DNA of 64,000 nucleotides from Scleromatobacter sp038243995 (GTDB taxonomy: Bacteria > Pseudomonadota > Gammaproteobacteria > Burkholderiales > Burkholderiaceae_C), in assembly GCA_038243995.1 (NCBI GenBank), contig JBBRTV010000012.1, positions 62,001 through 126,000 on the forward strand. The letters run 5' to 3'. Every line of letters begins with the position of its first letter. Position 1 is the first letter of the stretch. This document shows, in pieces, positions 1 to 7,292 of the stretch. The notes under the pieces were generated by a model. The model had not been told where the DNA came from. It was given only the letters and a program-made list of their open reading frames with translations, and did not search any database. A program made the translations under genes and the position numbers.

Positions 1-641
1 CGGAATCCGCGCCGCATCGAGAACGCCGGCGTGGTGTCGGGCGCTGCGTCCGGCCAGACGAACGAATCGACGATGTGCTCGCCCTGCCTGTAGACGAGCG
101 CCGCGACGGGGCGGTCGTCGAGATAGTCGACGCGACCGCCCACGAAGGTCGAGCCGGGGAGCTGCAGTTCGCCGACCGGGGGCGAGAACCCGAGCCGGGC
201 CGAGAGGAAGGGTTTCACCTTGTGGTGGTCGGCGGAGGCCACGTCCACCAGGTGTTCGCCCACCATCGAGCGCACATGGCTCGCGACGACGTCGCCCTGC
301 AGGCGTTCCGCGTGCGCCGTCCATTGCAGCGCCACGGTTACCGTGACGGCCAGCGCCGCCGCGAACGCCGAGGACGCCGCGAACGGCCGCCAGGCGAACC
401 AGCGCGACGGCGCGGTCGCGGATGCCGCCGGCGGGGTCGTCATCCGGCGCCGGAAGTCGGCCGGCGCCGGGTGATAGTCGGCGTGCTCGCGCACGGCGGC
501 CTGCAGCGCGCGCAACGCATCGACCCGGCGCCGCAACGCCGGCTCGCGGTCGAGGCGCTGTTCCATGTCGAGCTGATCGTGCAAATCGAGTTCGCCGTCG
601 ACGAAGGCGTCGGGCAGGTCATGGACGTTCGTCTGGCTCAC
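1..641 (-). CDS. Anti-sigma factor, transmembrane (3' end cut by window edge)
   Basis: Probable membrane anti-sigma factor for the ECF sigma gene next to it. The frame is open from a GTG at 641 to the window edge (about 213 codons, C-terminus missing). The GTG overlaps the sigma factor stop by four bases (GTGA), the usual coupling for such pairs. The N-terminus has the short acidic anti-sigma pattern (HDLPDAFVDGELD), then one hydrophobic segment near residues 85-105, then a periplasmic part ending in a VDYLDDRPVAALVYRQG-like stretch common in this class. Seen: frame, overlap and membrane segment. Inferred: that it sequesters the adjacent sigma factor. Confidence 0.85.
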   Translation of the reverse strand, partial: MSQTNVHDLPDAFVDGELDLHDQLDMEQRLDREPALRRRVDALRALQAAVREHADYHPAPADFRRRMTTPPAASATAPSRWFAWRPFAASSAFAAALAVTVTVALQWTAHAERLQGDVVASHVRSMVGEHLVDVASADHHKVKPFLSARLGFSPPVGELQLPGSTFVGGRVDYLDDRPVAALVYRQGEHIVDSFVWPDAAPDTTPAFSMRRGF

Positions 642-1213
642 GGCTGGCCTCCCGCGACGGCGTTGCGGCCGACGGTGCGAAGCGCGGGCCGCAGGCCGGG
701 CGCCAGGGCGATGCGCAGGAGCGCGCGCGCCCGCGACAGGCGCGACATCACCGTGCCGACCGGGATCTCGGCGATGCGCGCGATGTCGCCGTACGACAGG
801 TCTTCGAGTTCGCGCAGCACGATCACCTCCCGGAACGCCACGGGCAATGCCGCGATCGCCGCGTTGACCTGGGCGCGGTCGGCCCTGCGCATCGCGACCG
901 CCGGCGGTTCGTCGCCGGACGGGGCGGCCAGGCGGGCCCAGTCGTCGTCGAAGTCATCCAGCGCCACGATGTCGGCGGGCCGGTTCTTGTGCAGCCAGGA
1001 ATAGCAGGTGTGCCGCACGATCTGCAGCAGCCACGCGCGCGCGCTGTCGCCGCGGCAGCCGTTCGCGTAGCGCATCGCGCGCAGCAGCGCTTCCTGCACC
1101 ACGTCTTGCGCGTCGTGGTCGTTGCGCGTCAGCCAGCGGGCGAGGTTCCAGGCCGCGTCCAGGTGCGGCAGCGCCAGGAGTTCGAAGCGCCGCCAGGTCT
1201 CGTCATCGCTCAA
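638..1213 (-). CDS. ECF-family RNA polymerase sigma factor
   Basis: Extracytoplasmic-function sigma-70 factor, about 191 residues. Region 2 is seen in the stretch with DHDAQDVVQEALLRAMRY, and region 4 in the C-terminal helix-turn-helix with LEDLSYGDIARIAEIPVGTV. The frame stays open upstream to 1297, but TTG at 1213 is chosen because GGGAGGA lies about 8 bases before it and family homology begins there (LSDDETW). It is followed with a four-base overlap by the anti-sigma gene. The divergent metallophosphoesterase/cupredoxin operon is a likely target, since an ECF-type promoter candidate lies between them. The inducing stress is not evident. Confidence 0.9.
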   Translation of the reverse strand: MSDDETWRRFELLALPHLDAAWNLARWLTRNDHDAQDVVQEALLRAMRYANGCRGDSARAWLLQIVRHTCYSWLHKNRPADIVALDDFDDDWARLAAPSGDEPPAVAMRRADRAQVNAAIAALPVAFREVIVLRELEDLSYGDIARIAEIPVGTVMSRLSRARALLRIALAPGLRPALRTVGRNAVAGGQP

Positions 1214-1302
1214 AAGGGGATCCTCCCATCCCCAGCAGATCGCCGGCGGGCCGGATTTATTCCCGGTACCCGTGCGACGGAGCGGGCCATCGGCCACAGG
1301 CA

Positions 1303-1332
1303 GGGAATTTTTCGCCGTGGCGGCCGGTATGA
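1303..1332 (+). promoter_or_regulatory. Candidate ECF-type promoter for the metallophosphoesterase operon
   Basis: GGGAAT at 1303-1308 and GTATGA at 1327-1332, 18 bases apart, have the look of an ECF -35/-10 pair. They lie in the divergent gap between the ECF sigma gene and the metallophosphoesterase. The exact consensus of this sigma group is unknown to me, so this is a position-based proposal. Confidence 0.35.
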
Positions 1333-1399
1333 CGTGACAAGGCAGCCGAGCTGTCGGTCGGCGCTGCGCCCTTGTCCTCCCACCCGAAAAGGAAGCCTC

Positions 1400-2362
1400 A
1401 TGAGTTCATCCGGCCTGTTGGACAGCAACATCCCCGGCGCGTCGCGCGCGGGTCGGACGCACGCGTCCGTGGATCGACGGCAGTTCCTGCAACTGGCCGG
1501 CCTCGGCGGCGCCGTGTTCATGTCCGGGCTCCCGCTCGCCGGATGTGCCAGCGGCGCGGGCGTGGCGAAACAGGACGATTTCTTCTTTGTCCAGCTGTCG
1601 GATGCCCACTGGGGCTTCGAGGGCCCGCCCAACCCCGATGCCCGCGGCACGCTGATCAAGGCCGTGGCGGCCGCGAACGCGCTCGACCAGCCGCCCGACT
1701 TCGTCATGTTCACCGGCGACCTGACCCACACCACCGACGACCCGCGCGAACGCCGCAAGCGGATGACCGAGGTGCGCGCCATCGTGGCCGACCTCCAGTG
1801 CAAAGACGTCAGATTCATCCCGGGCGAGCACGACGCATCGCTCGACAACGGCAAGGCCTTCCAGGAGTTCTTCGGGCCGACGCACTACACGTTCGACCAC
1901 AAGGGCGTGCACTTCATCGCGCTCGACAACGTCAGCGACCCCGCCGCGCGCCTCGGCGATGCGCAGCTCGCCTGGCTGGCCGACGACCTGAAGACGCAGG
2001 ATCCGCAGGCGCGCATCGTCGTCTTCGCCCACCGCCCGCTGTTCGACCTCTACCCGCAGTGGGATTGGGCGACGCGCGACGGCGCGCAGGCGGTCGACCT
2101 GCTGCTGGCCCATGCCGACGTGACGGTGTTCTACGGACACATCCACCAGGCGCATCACCAGATGACGGGACACATCGCGCATCACTCCGCCCGGTCGCTG
2201 ATGTTCCCGCTGCCCGTCGCGGGATCCCAACCGAAGCGCACGCCGCTGCCCTGGGATCCCGCGCAGCCCTACCGCGGGCTGGGCTTCCGCGCAGTCGACG
2301 CCCGGCCCCGCCCGGCCGATGTCGCCATCGTCGAGTTTCCCGTGCAGAAGGCCGGATCATGA
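1400..2362 (+). CDS. Tat-exported calcineurin-like metallophosphoesterase
   Basis: Probable periplasmic metallophosphoesterase, 320 residues. A twin-arginine signal (DRRQFLQLAG) is followed by a hydrophobic segment ending in a Cys that could be a lipobox (LAGCASG). Metal-binding motifs run in family order: LSDAHWG, FTGDLTH, GEHD (in place of GNHD), FAHRP and YGHIHQ. The ATG at 1400 follows GGAAG. The stop overlaps the start of the next gene (ATGA), so the two are translationally coupled. The substrate cannot be told from sequence. Its position next to an ECF sigma/anti-sigma pair suggests a stress-response role (inference). Confidence 0.85.
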   Translation: MSSSGLLDSNIPGASRAGRTHASVDRRQFLQLAGLGGAVFMSGLPLAGCASGAGVAKQDDFFFVQLSDAHWGFEGPPNPDARGTLIKAVAAANALDQPPDFVMFTGDLTHTTDDPRERRKRMTEVRAIVADLQCKDVRFIPGEHDASLDNGKAFQEFFGPTHYTFDHKGVHFIALDNVSDPAARLGDAQLAWLADDLKTQDPQARIVVFAHRPLFDLYPQWDWATRDGAQAVDLLLAHADVTVFYGHIHQAHHQMTGHIAHHSARSLMFPLPVAGSQPKRTPLPWDPAQPYRGLGFRAVDARPRPADVAIVEFPVQKAGS

Positions 2363-2724
2363 GCATCGACCTGAACAGGCGCACGCTGGTGCTGGCCGCC
2401 GGGGCCGCCGCGCTCGGCTGCGTGGGCGGCGTCGCGGCAGGCGCGGGCGAGGGGCGCGTCATCGACATCGTGGCGAAGAAGTTCGAATACGTCCCGAACG
2501 AGATCCGCGTGAAGCGGGGCGAGGCTGTCCAGTTGAGATTCACCGCGCCGGAAGTGACCATGGGCTTCAACCTGCCGGACTTCAAGGTGCGTGCCGACCT
2601 CCTTCCCGGGCAGGTCACCACGGTTCAGCTGGCGCCCGACAGGGCCGGGACGTTCACCTTCGCCTGCGACATCTTCTGCGGCTCGGGCCACGAGGACATG
2701 AGCGGCACGCTGATCGTGGCGTGA
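2359..2724 (+). CDS. CuA-like cupredoxin, exported
   Basis: Small periplasmic copper protein, 121 residues, with a signal peptide of about 30 residues (RRTLVLAAGAAALGCVGG). The C-terminus carries C-x3-C-x3-H-x2-M (CDIFCGSGHEDM), the ligand set of the CuA site of cytochrome oxidase subunit II and nitrous oxide reductase. The upstream histidine of a CuA site (pattern DV-x-H-S) is replaced by methionine (EVTMGF), so the centre is not canonical. The gene overlaps the metallophosphoesterase by four bases. Possible roles are copper handling or electron transfer; neither is proven by context. Confidence 0.85.
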   Translation: MSIDLNRRTLVLAAGAAALGCVGGVAAGAGEGRVIDIVAKKFEYVPNEIRVKRGEAVQLRFTAPEVTMGFNLPDFKVRADLLPGQVTTVQLAPDRAGTFTFACDIFCGSGHEDMSGTLIVA

Positions 2725-2795
2725 GCGCCGGTACCCACCCACCCTGCCGCGCGCGCCACGCTGGCAAAGCGCTATCGCCCACGCGTGTCCACCCG

Positions 2796-4682
2796 CTACG
2801 CCAGATGCCGGTACACCGTCGTCCGCGAGATGCCCAGGTTGCGCGAGGTCTGGCTGACGCTGCGGCCCGTGCGTTCGTACTCGCGCCGGATCGTCTCCGA
2901 TGCCGCCTGCTGCAACGCCGACGCGGATGTGCGCTGGGTTGCCGGCAGCAGCGGCTCGATGTCCGACAGCTCGAGCACGCGGCCGTCGCCGAGCAGCAGC
3001 GCCCGCGTCAGCACCGAGCGCAGCTCGCGGAAGTTGCCCGGCCAGGCATGGGCCGCGAGGCGCTGGATCGCGGCGTCGGCGATGCTCGCGGCAGGCTCCA
3101 GCAGGCGCAACACGCTGCGCACCGCGGGTTCGAAGTCGCGGCGCTGGCGCAACGGCGGGAGCTTCACCGCGACGGTGTTGAGCCGATAGAACAGGTCGGC
3201 GCGGAAGCGGCGTGCTGCGATGTCGTCCTCGAGGTCGGCGTTCGTCGCCGCGAGCAGCTGGACGTCGACACAACGCGACGCGGTGCCCCCGACCTGGCGC
3301 ACCACGCCGTCGTCGAGGAAGCGCAGCAGTGCGGCCTGCAGATGCAGCGGGAGCTCGCGCACCTCGTCGAGCAGCAGGGTGCCGCCGTCGGCGCTCGCGA
3401 TCAGGCCGGCGCTGCCTTCGCGCCGCGAGCCCGTGAAGGCCCCCCCGACGTGGCCGAACAGCTCCGACTCGAAGAGCTCGGCGGGCAGCGCGCCGCAATT
3501 GACGGCGACGAACGCGCCTGCGCGTCCGCTCGCCTGGTGGGCGTGGCGCGCGAGCACTTCCTTGCCGGTGCCCGTCTCGCCCTGTATCAGCACCGGCGCC
3601 TTCATGCGCACGGCCGCTTCCACGAGGCGGAAGGCATCGACGACGGCCGGATCCTGCAGCACCAGATCGGCGCCGGGCGACGACAGCGCCGCTCGCCCGG
3701 GGGCGGGCGCCGGGGTGGGCTTCGCGCCGCGGAGCGGGGCCGCCGGCAGGGTGTCGATGCCCAGGCGCGGCGCGGGCCGGCCGATGCAGCGCGCCGCCAG
3801 GGCGCTGCCCAGCACGTCGCGCAGGCGCAAGTCGCCGCCGTGGTGGAGGCGGGCCAGCAGGTGGTCGTAGGTGTCGCCGAACAGCGCCTCGAACGAGGTG
3901 CCCGGGCGTAGCTGCAGCCCTTGCAGCAGCTGGCGGCTGCGCGCATTGCTCGCCAGCAACTGGCCGTCGTCGCCGAAACAGAGCAGCCCGGCGCTGAGCG
4001 TGCCCAGGAACTCCGGGCGCGGGTGGATCGCCAGCACGAGGTGCTGGCGCATCTGGTGGACGAGCAGGCCGTTCTCCATCTGGGTCGCGGCCATCTGCAC
4101 CAGGGCCTGCGTGTGGTGCTGGCGCGACTCGAAGTGCGACGAGGCGTCGAGCACGCCCACCACTTCGCCATGCGCGTCGCGCACGGGCGTCGCCGTGCAG
4201 GAGACATCGCCCAGGCTCAGGAAGTAGTGTTCCGCGCCCGTCACCGCGACCGAACGGCCGCAGGCCAGCGCCGTGCCGGTGCCGTTCGTGCCGCACACAG
4301 CTTCGCTCCAGCAGCTGCCGGCGACGATGCCCGCACCCGCGCCGCTCATCGAGAAGCGATTGTCGGAGTACAGGTCGAGGATCACGCCATCCGTGTCGGC
4401 GAATGCGAGCAGGAAGTTGGAGCCGGCGATCTGCTGCACCAGCGTCTCCAGCTCGGCCTGCGCCAGGCGCCGCACGACCGCCGCGCGGTCGCGGCGCCGC
4501 GCCAGGTCGGCCGTGTCGACCACCACCGAGGGCATCGGGGCAGCGTAGTCGAGGCCGGACTGCATGCAGCGCGTCCAGCTGTCGAGGATTTCTGCGGCGG
4601 GCTGGCCTTGGGGCGGCATGGCGCTGCCGCGTGCGCGCAGCACGCGCGCGTGCGCAAGTTGTCGCTCGGGACTCGGGTTCAT
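2796..4682 (-). CDS. Sigma-54-dependent activator, AcoR-like (EBP1)
   Basis: Enhancer-binding protein of about 628 residues. An N-terminal GAF-like sensor holds the family motif SEAVCGTNGTGTAL. The AAA+ core has Walker A GETGTGKE and Walker B GGTLLLDEV. The C-terminal helix-turn-helix has SQTSRNLGISRTTVYRHL. The sigma-54 contact loop reads GAFTGS instead of GAFTGA. The start is uncertain: ATG 4682 is used, and ATG 4706 is also in frame. The gene diverges from the sorbosone dehydrogenase operon, whose upstream region has a sigma-54 promoter and two 17-bp dyads, so that operon is the obvious target. Confidence 0.9.
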   Translation of the reverse strand: MNPSPERQLAHARVLRARGSAMPPQGQPAAEILDSWTRCMQSGLDYAAPMPSVVVDTADLARRRDRAAVVRRLAQAELETLVQQIAGSNFLLAFADTDGVILDLYSDNRFSMSGAGAGIVAGSCWSEAVCGTNGTGTALACGRSVAVTGAEHYFLSLGDVSCTATPVRDAHGEVVGVLDASSHFESRQHHTQALVQMAATQMENGLLVHQMRQHLVLAIHPRPEFLGTLSAGLLCFGDDGQLLASNARSRQLLQGLQLRPGTSFEALFGDTYDHLLARLHHGGDLRLRDVLGSALAARCIGRPAPRLGIDTLPAAPLRGAKPTPAPAPGRAALSSPGADLVLQDPAVVDAFRLVEAAVRMKAPVLIQGETGTGKEVLARHAHQASGRAGAFVAVNCGALPAELFESELFGHVGGAFTGSRREGSAGLIASADGGTLLLDEVRELPLHLQAALLRFLDDGVVRQVGGTASRCVDVQLLAATNADLEDDIAARRFRADLFYRLNTVAVKLPPLRQRRDFEPAVRSVLRLLEPAASIADAAIQRLAAHAWPGNFRELRSVLTRALLLGDGRVLELSDIEPLLPATQRTSASALQQAASETIRREYERTGRSVSQTSRNLGISRTTVYRHLA

Positions 4683-4754
4683 GCTTGTCTTTCGCGTGCC
4701 GATCAACGCCGGCTCGACATGTCGACGCTAACAGTCGACCCGGCCGCGCGCAAC

Positions 4755-4802
4755 TGCACAGTTTCTGGACATGCGGTGCGCGGGGTGTACAGCGGCTGCA
4801 CA
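4755..4802. promoter_or_regulatory. Two 17-bp dyads, likely enhancer (UAS) sites for EBP1
   Basis: TGCACAGTTTCTGGACA (4755-4771) and TGTACAGCGGCTGCACA (4786-4802) both fit TGTnCAG-N3-CTGnACA. The second is nearly perfect; the first is looser. Their centres are 31 bp apart, about three helical turns, and lie roughly 110 and 80 bp upstream of the start expected from the sigma-54 promoter at 4850. This is typical spacing for a sigma-54 activator. Binding by EBP1 is inferred. Confidence 0.6.
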
Positions 4803-4849
4803 GGGGGCGTTGCCGAGCTCGCCTCCCGGCGACCAGGGTCTTCCCGCAC

Positions 4850-4865
4850 TGGTACGTGACTTGCA
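4850..4865 (+). promoter_or_regulatory. Sigma-54 (-24/-12) promoter
   Basis: TGGTACG-TGAC-TTGCA matches the RpoN consensus TGGCACG-N4-TTGCA at all but one position, with the invariant GG and GC at correct spacing. It lies 52 bases before the sorbosone dehydrogenase ATG and downstream of the two 17-bp dyads. Confidence 0.8.
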
Positions 4866-4916
4866 AATCCCCGGGAGGTTCGACGACACACGATGACAAC
4901 ATCGACTGGAGACAAG

Positions 4917-6200
4917 ATGACCCGATTCCACACCCCGACCCTGCACCTGCTGGCCGCAGCGGCGCTCGTCACCTGCGCCGCGACGGCGGCCGCGCAGTCC
5001 AGCAACATGGACAAGCTCAAGGGCATGAAGGTCGCCACCACCGACCTCAACATTCCGCTCATCGCGCAGACCGGCAAGAACGCCGATGCGATCCGCGCCA
5101 ACCTCAAGCGCGTCAAGCTGCCGCCCGGCTTCGCCATCGACCTGTACGCCGTCGTCCCCGATGCGCGCCACATGGCCATCGCGCCCAGCACCAACATGCT
5201 GTTCGTCGGCACGCGCAAGACGACCGTCTGGGCGGTCACCAACCGCAACAGCGGCGACATGGCGACGGAGGTGAAGTCCTTCGCGCCCAGCCTGGCGTTC
5301 CACAATCCGAACGGCGTCTGCTTCACGAAGGACGGCGTGCTGATCGTCGCCGAGCACAACCGCGTGCTGAGTTTCCCGGCGGCCGAGTTCTTCTATGAAG
5401 GACCGGACGTCGCCGTCGGCGAGATCGTCGGCCAGGGCCAGCTCGTGCCGACGGAAGACGAAAGCTACAACCATGGCGCCCGCACCTGCCGCGTCGGTGC
5501 CGACGGCAAGCTCTACGTCACGCTGGGCCAGCCGTTCAACGTGCCGCCCGCCGAGAAGATCAAGCAGTTCCGCGAGATGGGCATCGGCGGCATCGTGCGC
5601 ATGAACATGGACGGCACGAAGCGCGAGGTCTATGCGATCGGCGTGCGCAACTCGGTCGGCCAGGACTTCAACCCCAAGGACGGCACGCTCTGGTTCACCG
5701 ACAACCAGACCGACGGCATGGGCGACACCATTCCGCCGGGCGAGCTGAACCACGCCACGAAGATGGGCCAGGACTTCGGCTACCCGTACTGGAACGGGCA
5801 TGTGCGCGTCTCCGGCACCGGTGCCGCTCCCGACCTGAAGGATATGAAGGAGCCCGCCAACGCCGTTTTCCCGCAGGTGGAGTTCCCGGCCCATCAGGCG
5901 CAGCTGGGCATGACGTTCTACACCGGCAAGATGTTCCCCGAGAAGTACCGCGGCGGCATCTTCGTCGCCTCGCATGGCTCGTGGAACAGCACGGTGCCGA
6001 CTGGCGCGCTCATCGACTTCGTTCCTCTCGAGGGCGCCGACAAGGCCGGCAAGGCCGAAGTGTTCGCCGAAGGCTTCCGCGACGAGAACGGCGTCTTCCG
6101 CGGCCGCCCCGTCGACGTCGCCGTGATGAAGGACGGGTCGATGCTGATCAGCGACGACTTCGCCGGGGCGCTGTACCGCGTCACCTACACGGCGCCGTGA
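4917..6200 (+). CDS. PQQ-type sorbosone/glucose dehydrogenase-like protein
   Basis: Exported beta-propeller oxidoreductase of the sorbosone dehydrogenase/soluble glucose dehydrogenase family, 427 residues. A signal peptide (LLAAAALVTCAATAAAQ) precedes family motifs such as LPPGFAIDLYAV, YNHGARTCRVGADGKLYV, GVRNSVGQDFNP, LWFTDNQTDG and ASHGSWNS. Start ATG 4917 has GGAG six bases upstream; ATG 4893 is in frame but lacks one. A cytochrome c gene follows after 2 bases, so electrons probably pass to it. PQQ use is inferred from family and from the pqq operon 12 kb away. The true substrate is unknown. Confidence 0.85.
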   Translation: MTRFHTPTLHLLAAAALVTCAATAAAQSSNMDKLKGMKVATTDLNIPLIAQTGKNADAIRANLKRVKLPPGFAIDLYAVVPDARHMAIAPSTNMLFVGTRKTTVWAVTNRNSGDMATEVKSFAPSLAFHNPNGVCFTKDGVLIVAEHNRVLSFPAAEFFYEGPDVAVGEIVGQGQLVPTEDESYNHGARTCRVGADGKLYVTLGQPFNVPPAEKIKQFREMGIGGIVRMNMDGTKREVYAIGVRNSVGQDFNPKDGTLWFTDNQTDGMGDTIPPGELNHATKMGQDFGYPYWNGHVRVSGTGAAPDLKDMKEPANAVFPQVEFPAHQAQLGMTFYTGKMFPEKYRGGIFVASHGSWNSTVPTGALIDFVPLEGADKAGKAEVFAEGFRDENGVFRGRPVDVAVMKDGSMLISDDFAGALYRVTYTAP

Positions 6201-6202
6201 GG

Positions 6203-6541
6203 ATGGGGCTCCCGAAGCGAGCCGGCGCGACCCTGCTGGCCTTCGCGGCGCTCGCTGCGTGCGTCGGCGGGGCGCGTGCCGAGGATGCCGAGGCCGGCAG
6301 GAAGAAGGCGCAGCTGTGCGCGGGCTGCCACGGGCCGCTCGGCATGGCGCTGGCGCCCGACGCGCCCAACCTGGCCGGCCAGCCGGCCGTCTACCTCACC
6401 GAGCAGCTCAAGGCCTTTCGGGGCGGAGCGCGCAAGAACGAGGTGATGACGCTGATGGCCAAGCCGCTGACCGATGACGAGATCGCGAACCTGGCGGCAT
6501 GGTTTTCCTCGATCCACGTCGAGGCGACGCCGCCGAAGTAG
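6203..6541 (+). CDS. Class I c-type cytochrome, periplasmic
   Basis: Small monoheme cytochrome c, 112 residues: signal peptide ending near ARA, heme motif CAGCH, and a probable axial methionine in the stretch with VMTLMAKPLTDDEI. The domain order is that of cytochrome c553/c5-type proteins. It starts two bases after the sorbosone dehydrogenase stop and is surely cotranscribed with it, making it the likely electron acceptor. Confidence 0.9.
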   Translation: MGLPKRAGATLLAFAALAACVGGARAEDAEAGRKKAQLCAGCHGPLGMALAPDAPNLAGQPAVYLTEQLKAFRGGARKNEVMTLMAKPLTDDEIANLAAWFSSIHVEATPPK

Positions 6542-6570
6542 GCCGGAACGACCAGGAGAGTCGGAGGGTC

Positions 6571-6599
6571 GGCGTGCGGTGGCCTGGCTGTCGCACGCC
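6571..6599. terminator. Hairpin between convergent cytochrome genes
   Basis: GGCGTGCG (6571-6578) and CGCACGCC (6592-6599) form an 8-bp perfect stem with a 13-base loop in the gap between two convergent genes. There is no T-run on either side, so it is not a textbook rho-independent terminator; it may protect 3' ends or act as a bidirectional pause site. Confidence 0.35.
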
Positions 6600-6619
6600 G
6601 CGCCTGCGGGCGGCGCGGG

Positions 6620-7003
6620 CTACTTCAGCGTCGCCAGGTAGGCGATCAGGTCGGCACGGTCCTTCGGATCGTCGACGCCAGTGAACACCATCGCGTTGCC
6701 GGGAATCGCCTGCTGCGGCGCGGCCAGGAAGCGGTCGAGCGCGGCGGCGTCCCACACGATCGTCGACGCCGCCAGCGTGGCGCTGTACTTGAATCCGGGC
6801 CGGCTCCCCGCCCGTCGTCCCACGACCCCCTTGAGCCCGGGGCCCACGCCGTCCGCGCTGCCCGTGGCGTGGCAATCGGCGCACTGCAGGAAGGACATGC
6901 CGCCCGCGCCGGCGTCCTGTGCACGCGCGACTGGCGGAGGCAGGACGAACAGCGCGCCGACGACGGCGGCGCGAATCAGGTGGCAGGCGTTGGTCGGCTT
7001 CAT
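6620..7003 (-). CDS. Class I cytochrome c
   Basis: Exported monoheme cytochrome c, 127 residues. A signal peptide ends near ARAQ; heme binding is at CADCH; and the axial methionine lies in GNAMVFTGV near the C-terminus, the pattern of mitochondrial-type class I cytochromes (VGPGLKGVVGR, IAYLATLK). Start ATG 7003 is chosen because GGGAG lies upstream, although the frame stays open much further. It faces the sorbosone dehydrogenase operon convergently and probably serves the same periplasmic electron chain (inference). Confidence 0.9.
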   Translation of the reverse strand: MKPTNACHLIRAAVVGALFVLPPPVARAQDAGAGGMSFLQCADCHATGSADGVGPGLKGVVGRRAGSRPGFKYSATLAASTIVWDAAALDRFLAAPQQAIPGNAMVFTGVDDPKDRADLIAYLATLK

Positions 7004-7292
7004 CGTCGTCTCCCGGGTTGCGCTTCCGGTCGGGGCGCGCGGGCGCCCGACGCACCTCGAGCGCCCGCGCGCGCGACCGTCTCGACGCGCGCATCGCGCC
7101 GTTTTACGCGATCCGCCGTCGCACGGCAACCGCGATTGCCCGGGCCGGCGGACGCCGGGCGCCGTCACTGCGTCGCCTTCGTGGCACAGTTCGGGCGCGC
7201 CGCCGCGCATCGTGGATGCCGGCCGGTGTCCGCGGGATCGCCTGCGCGAGTGATGAAATGCAGGTCCGCGAAGACGGCAAACGAGGTAATCC

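Noticed and set aside
2269..4902. Very long open frame (877 codons) overlapping EBP1 on the same strand in another frame
   Set aside because: It is Arg/Ala/Gly-rich with no family motif, while the overlapping frame encodes a complete sigma-54 activator. Long shadow frames are expected at this GC content.
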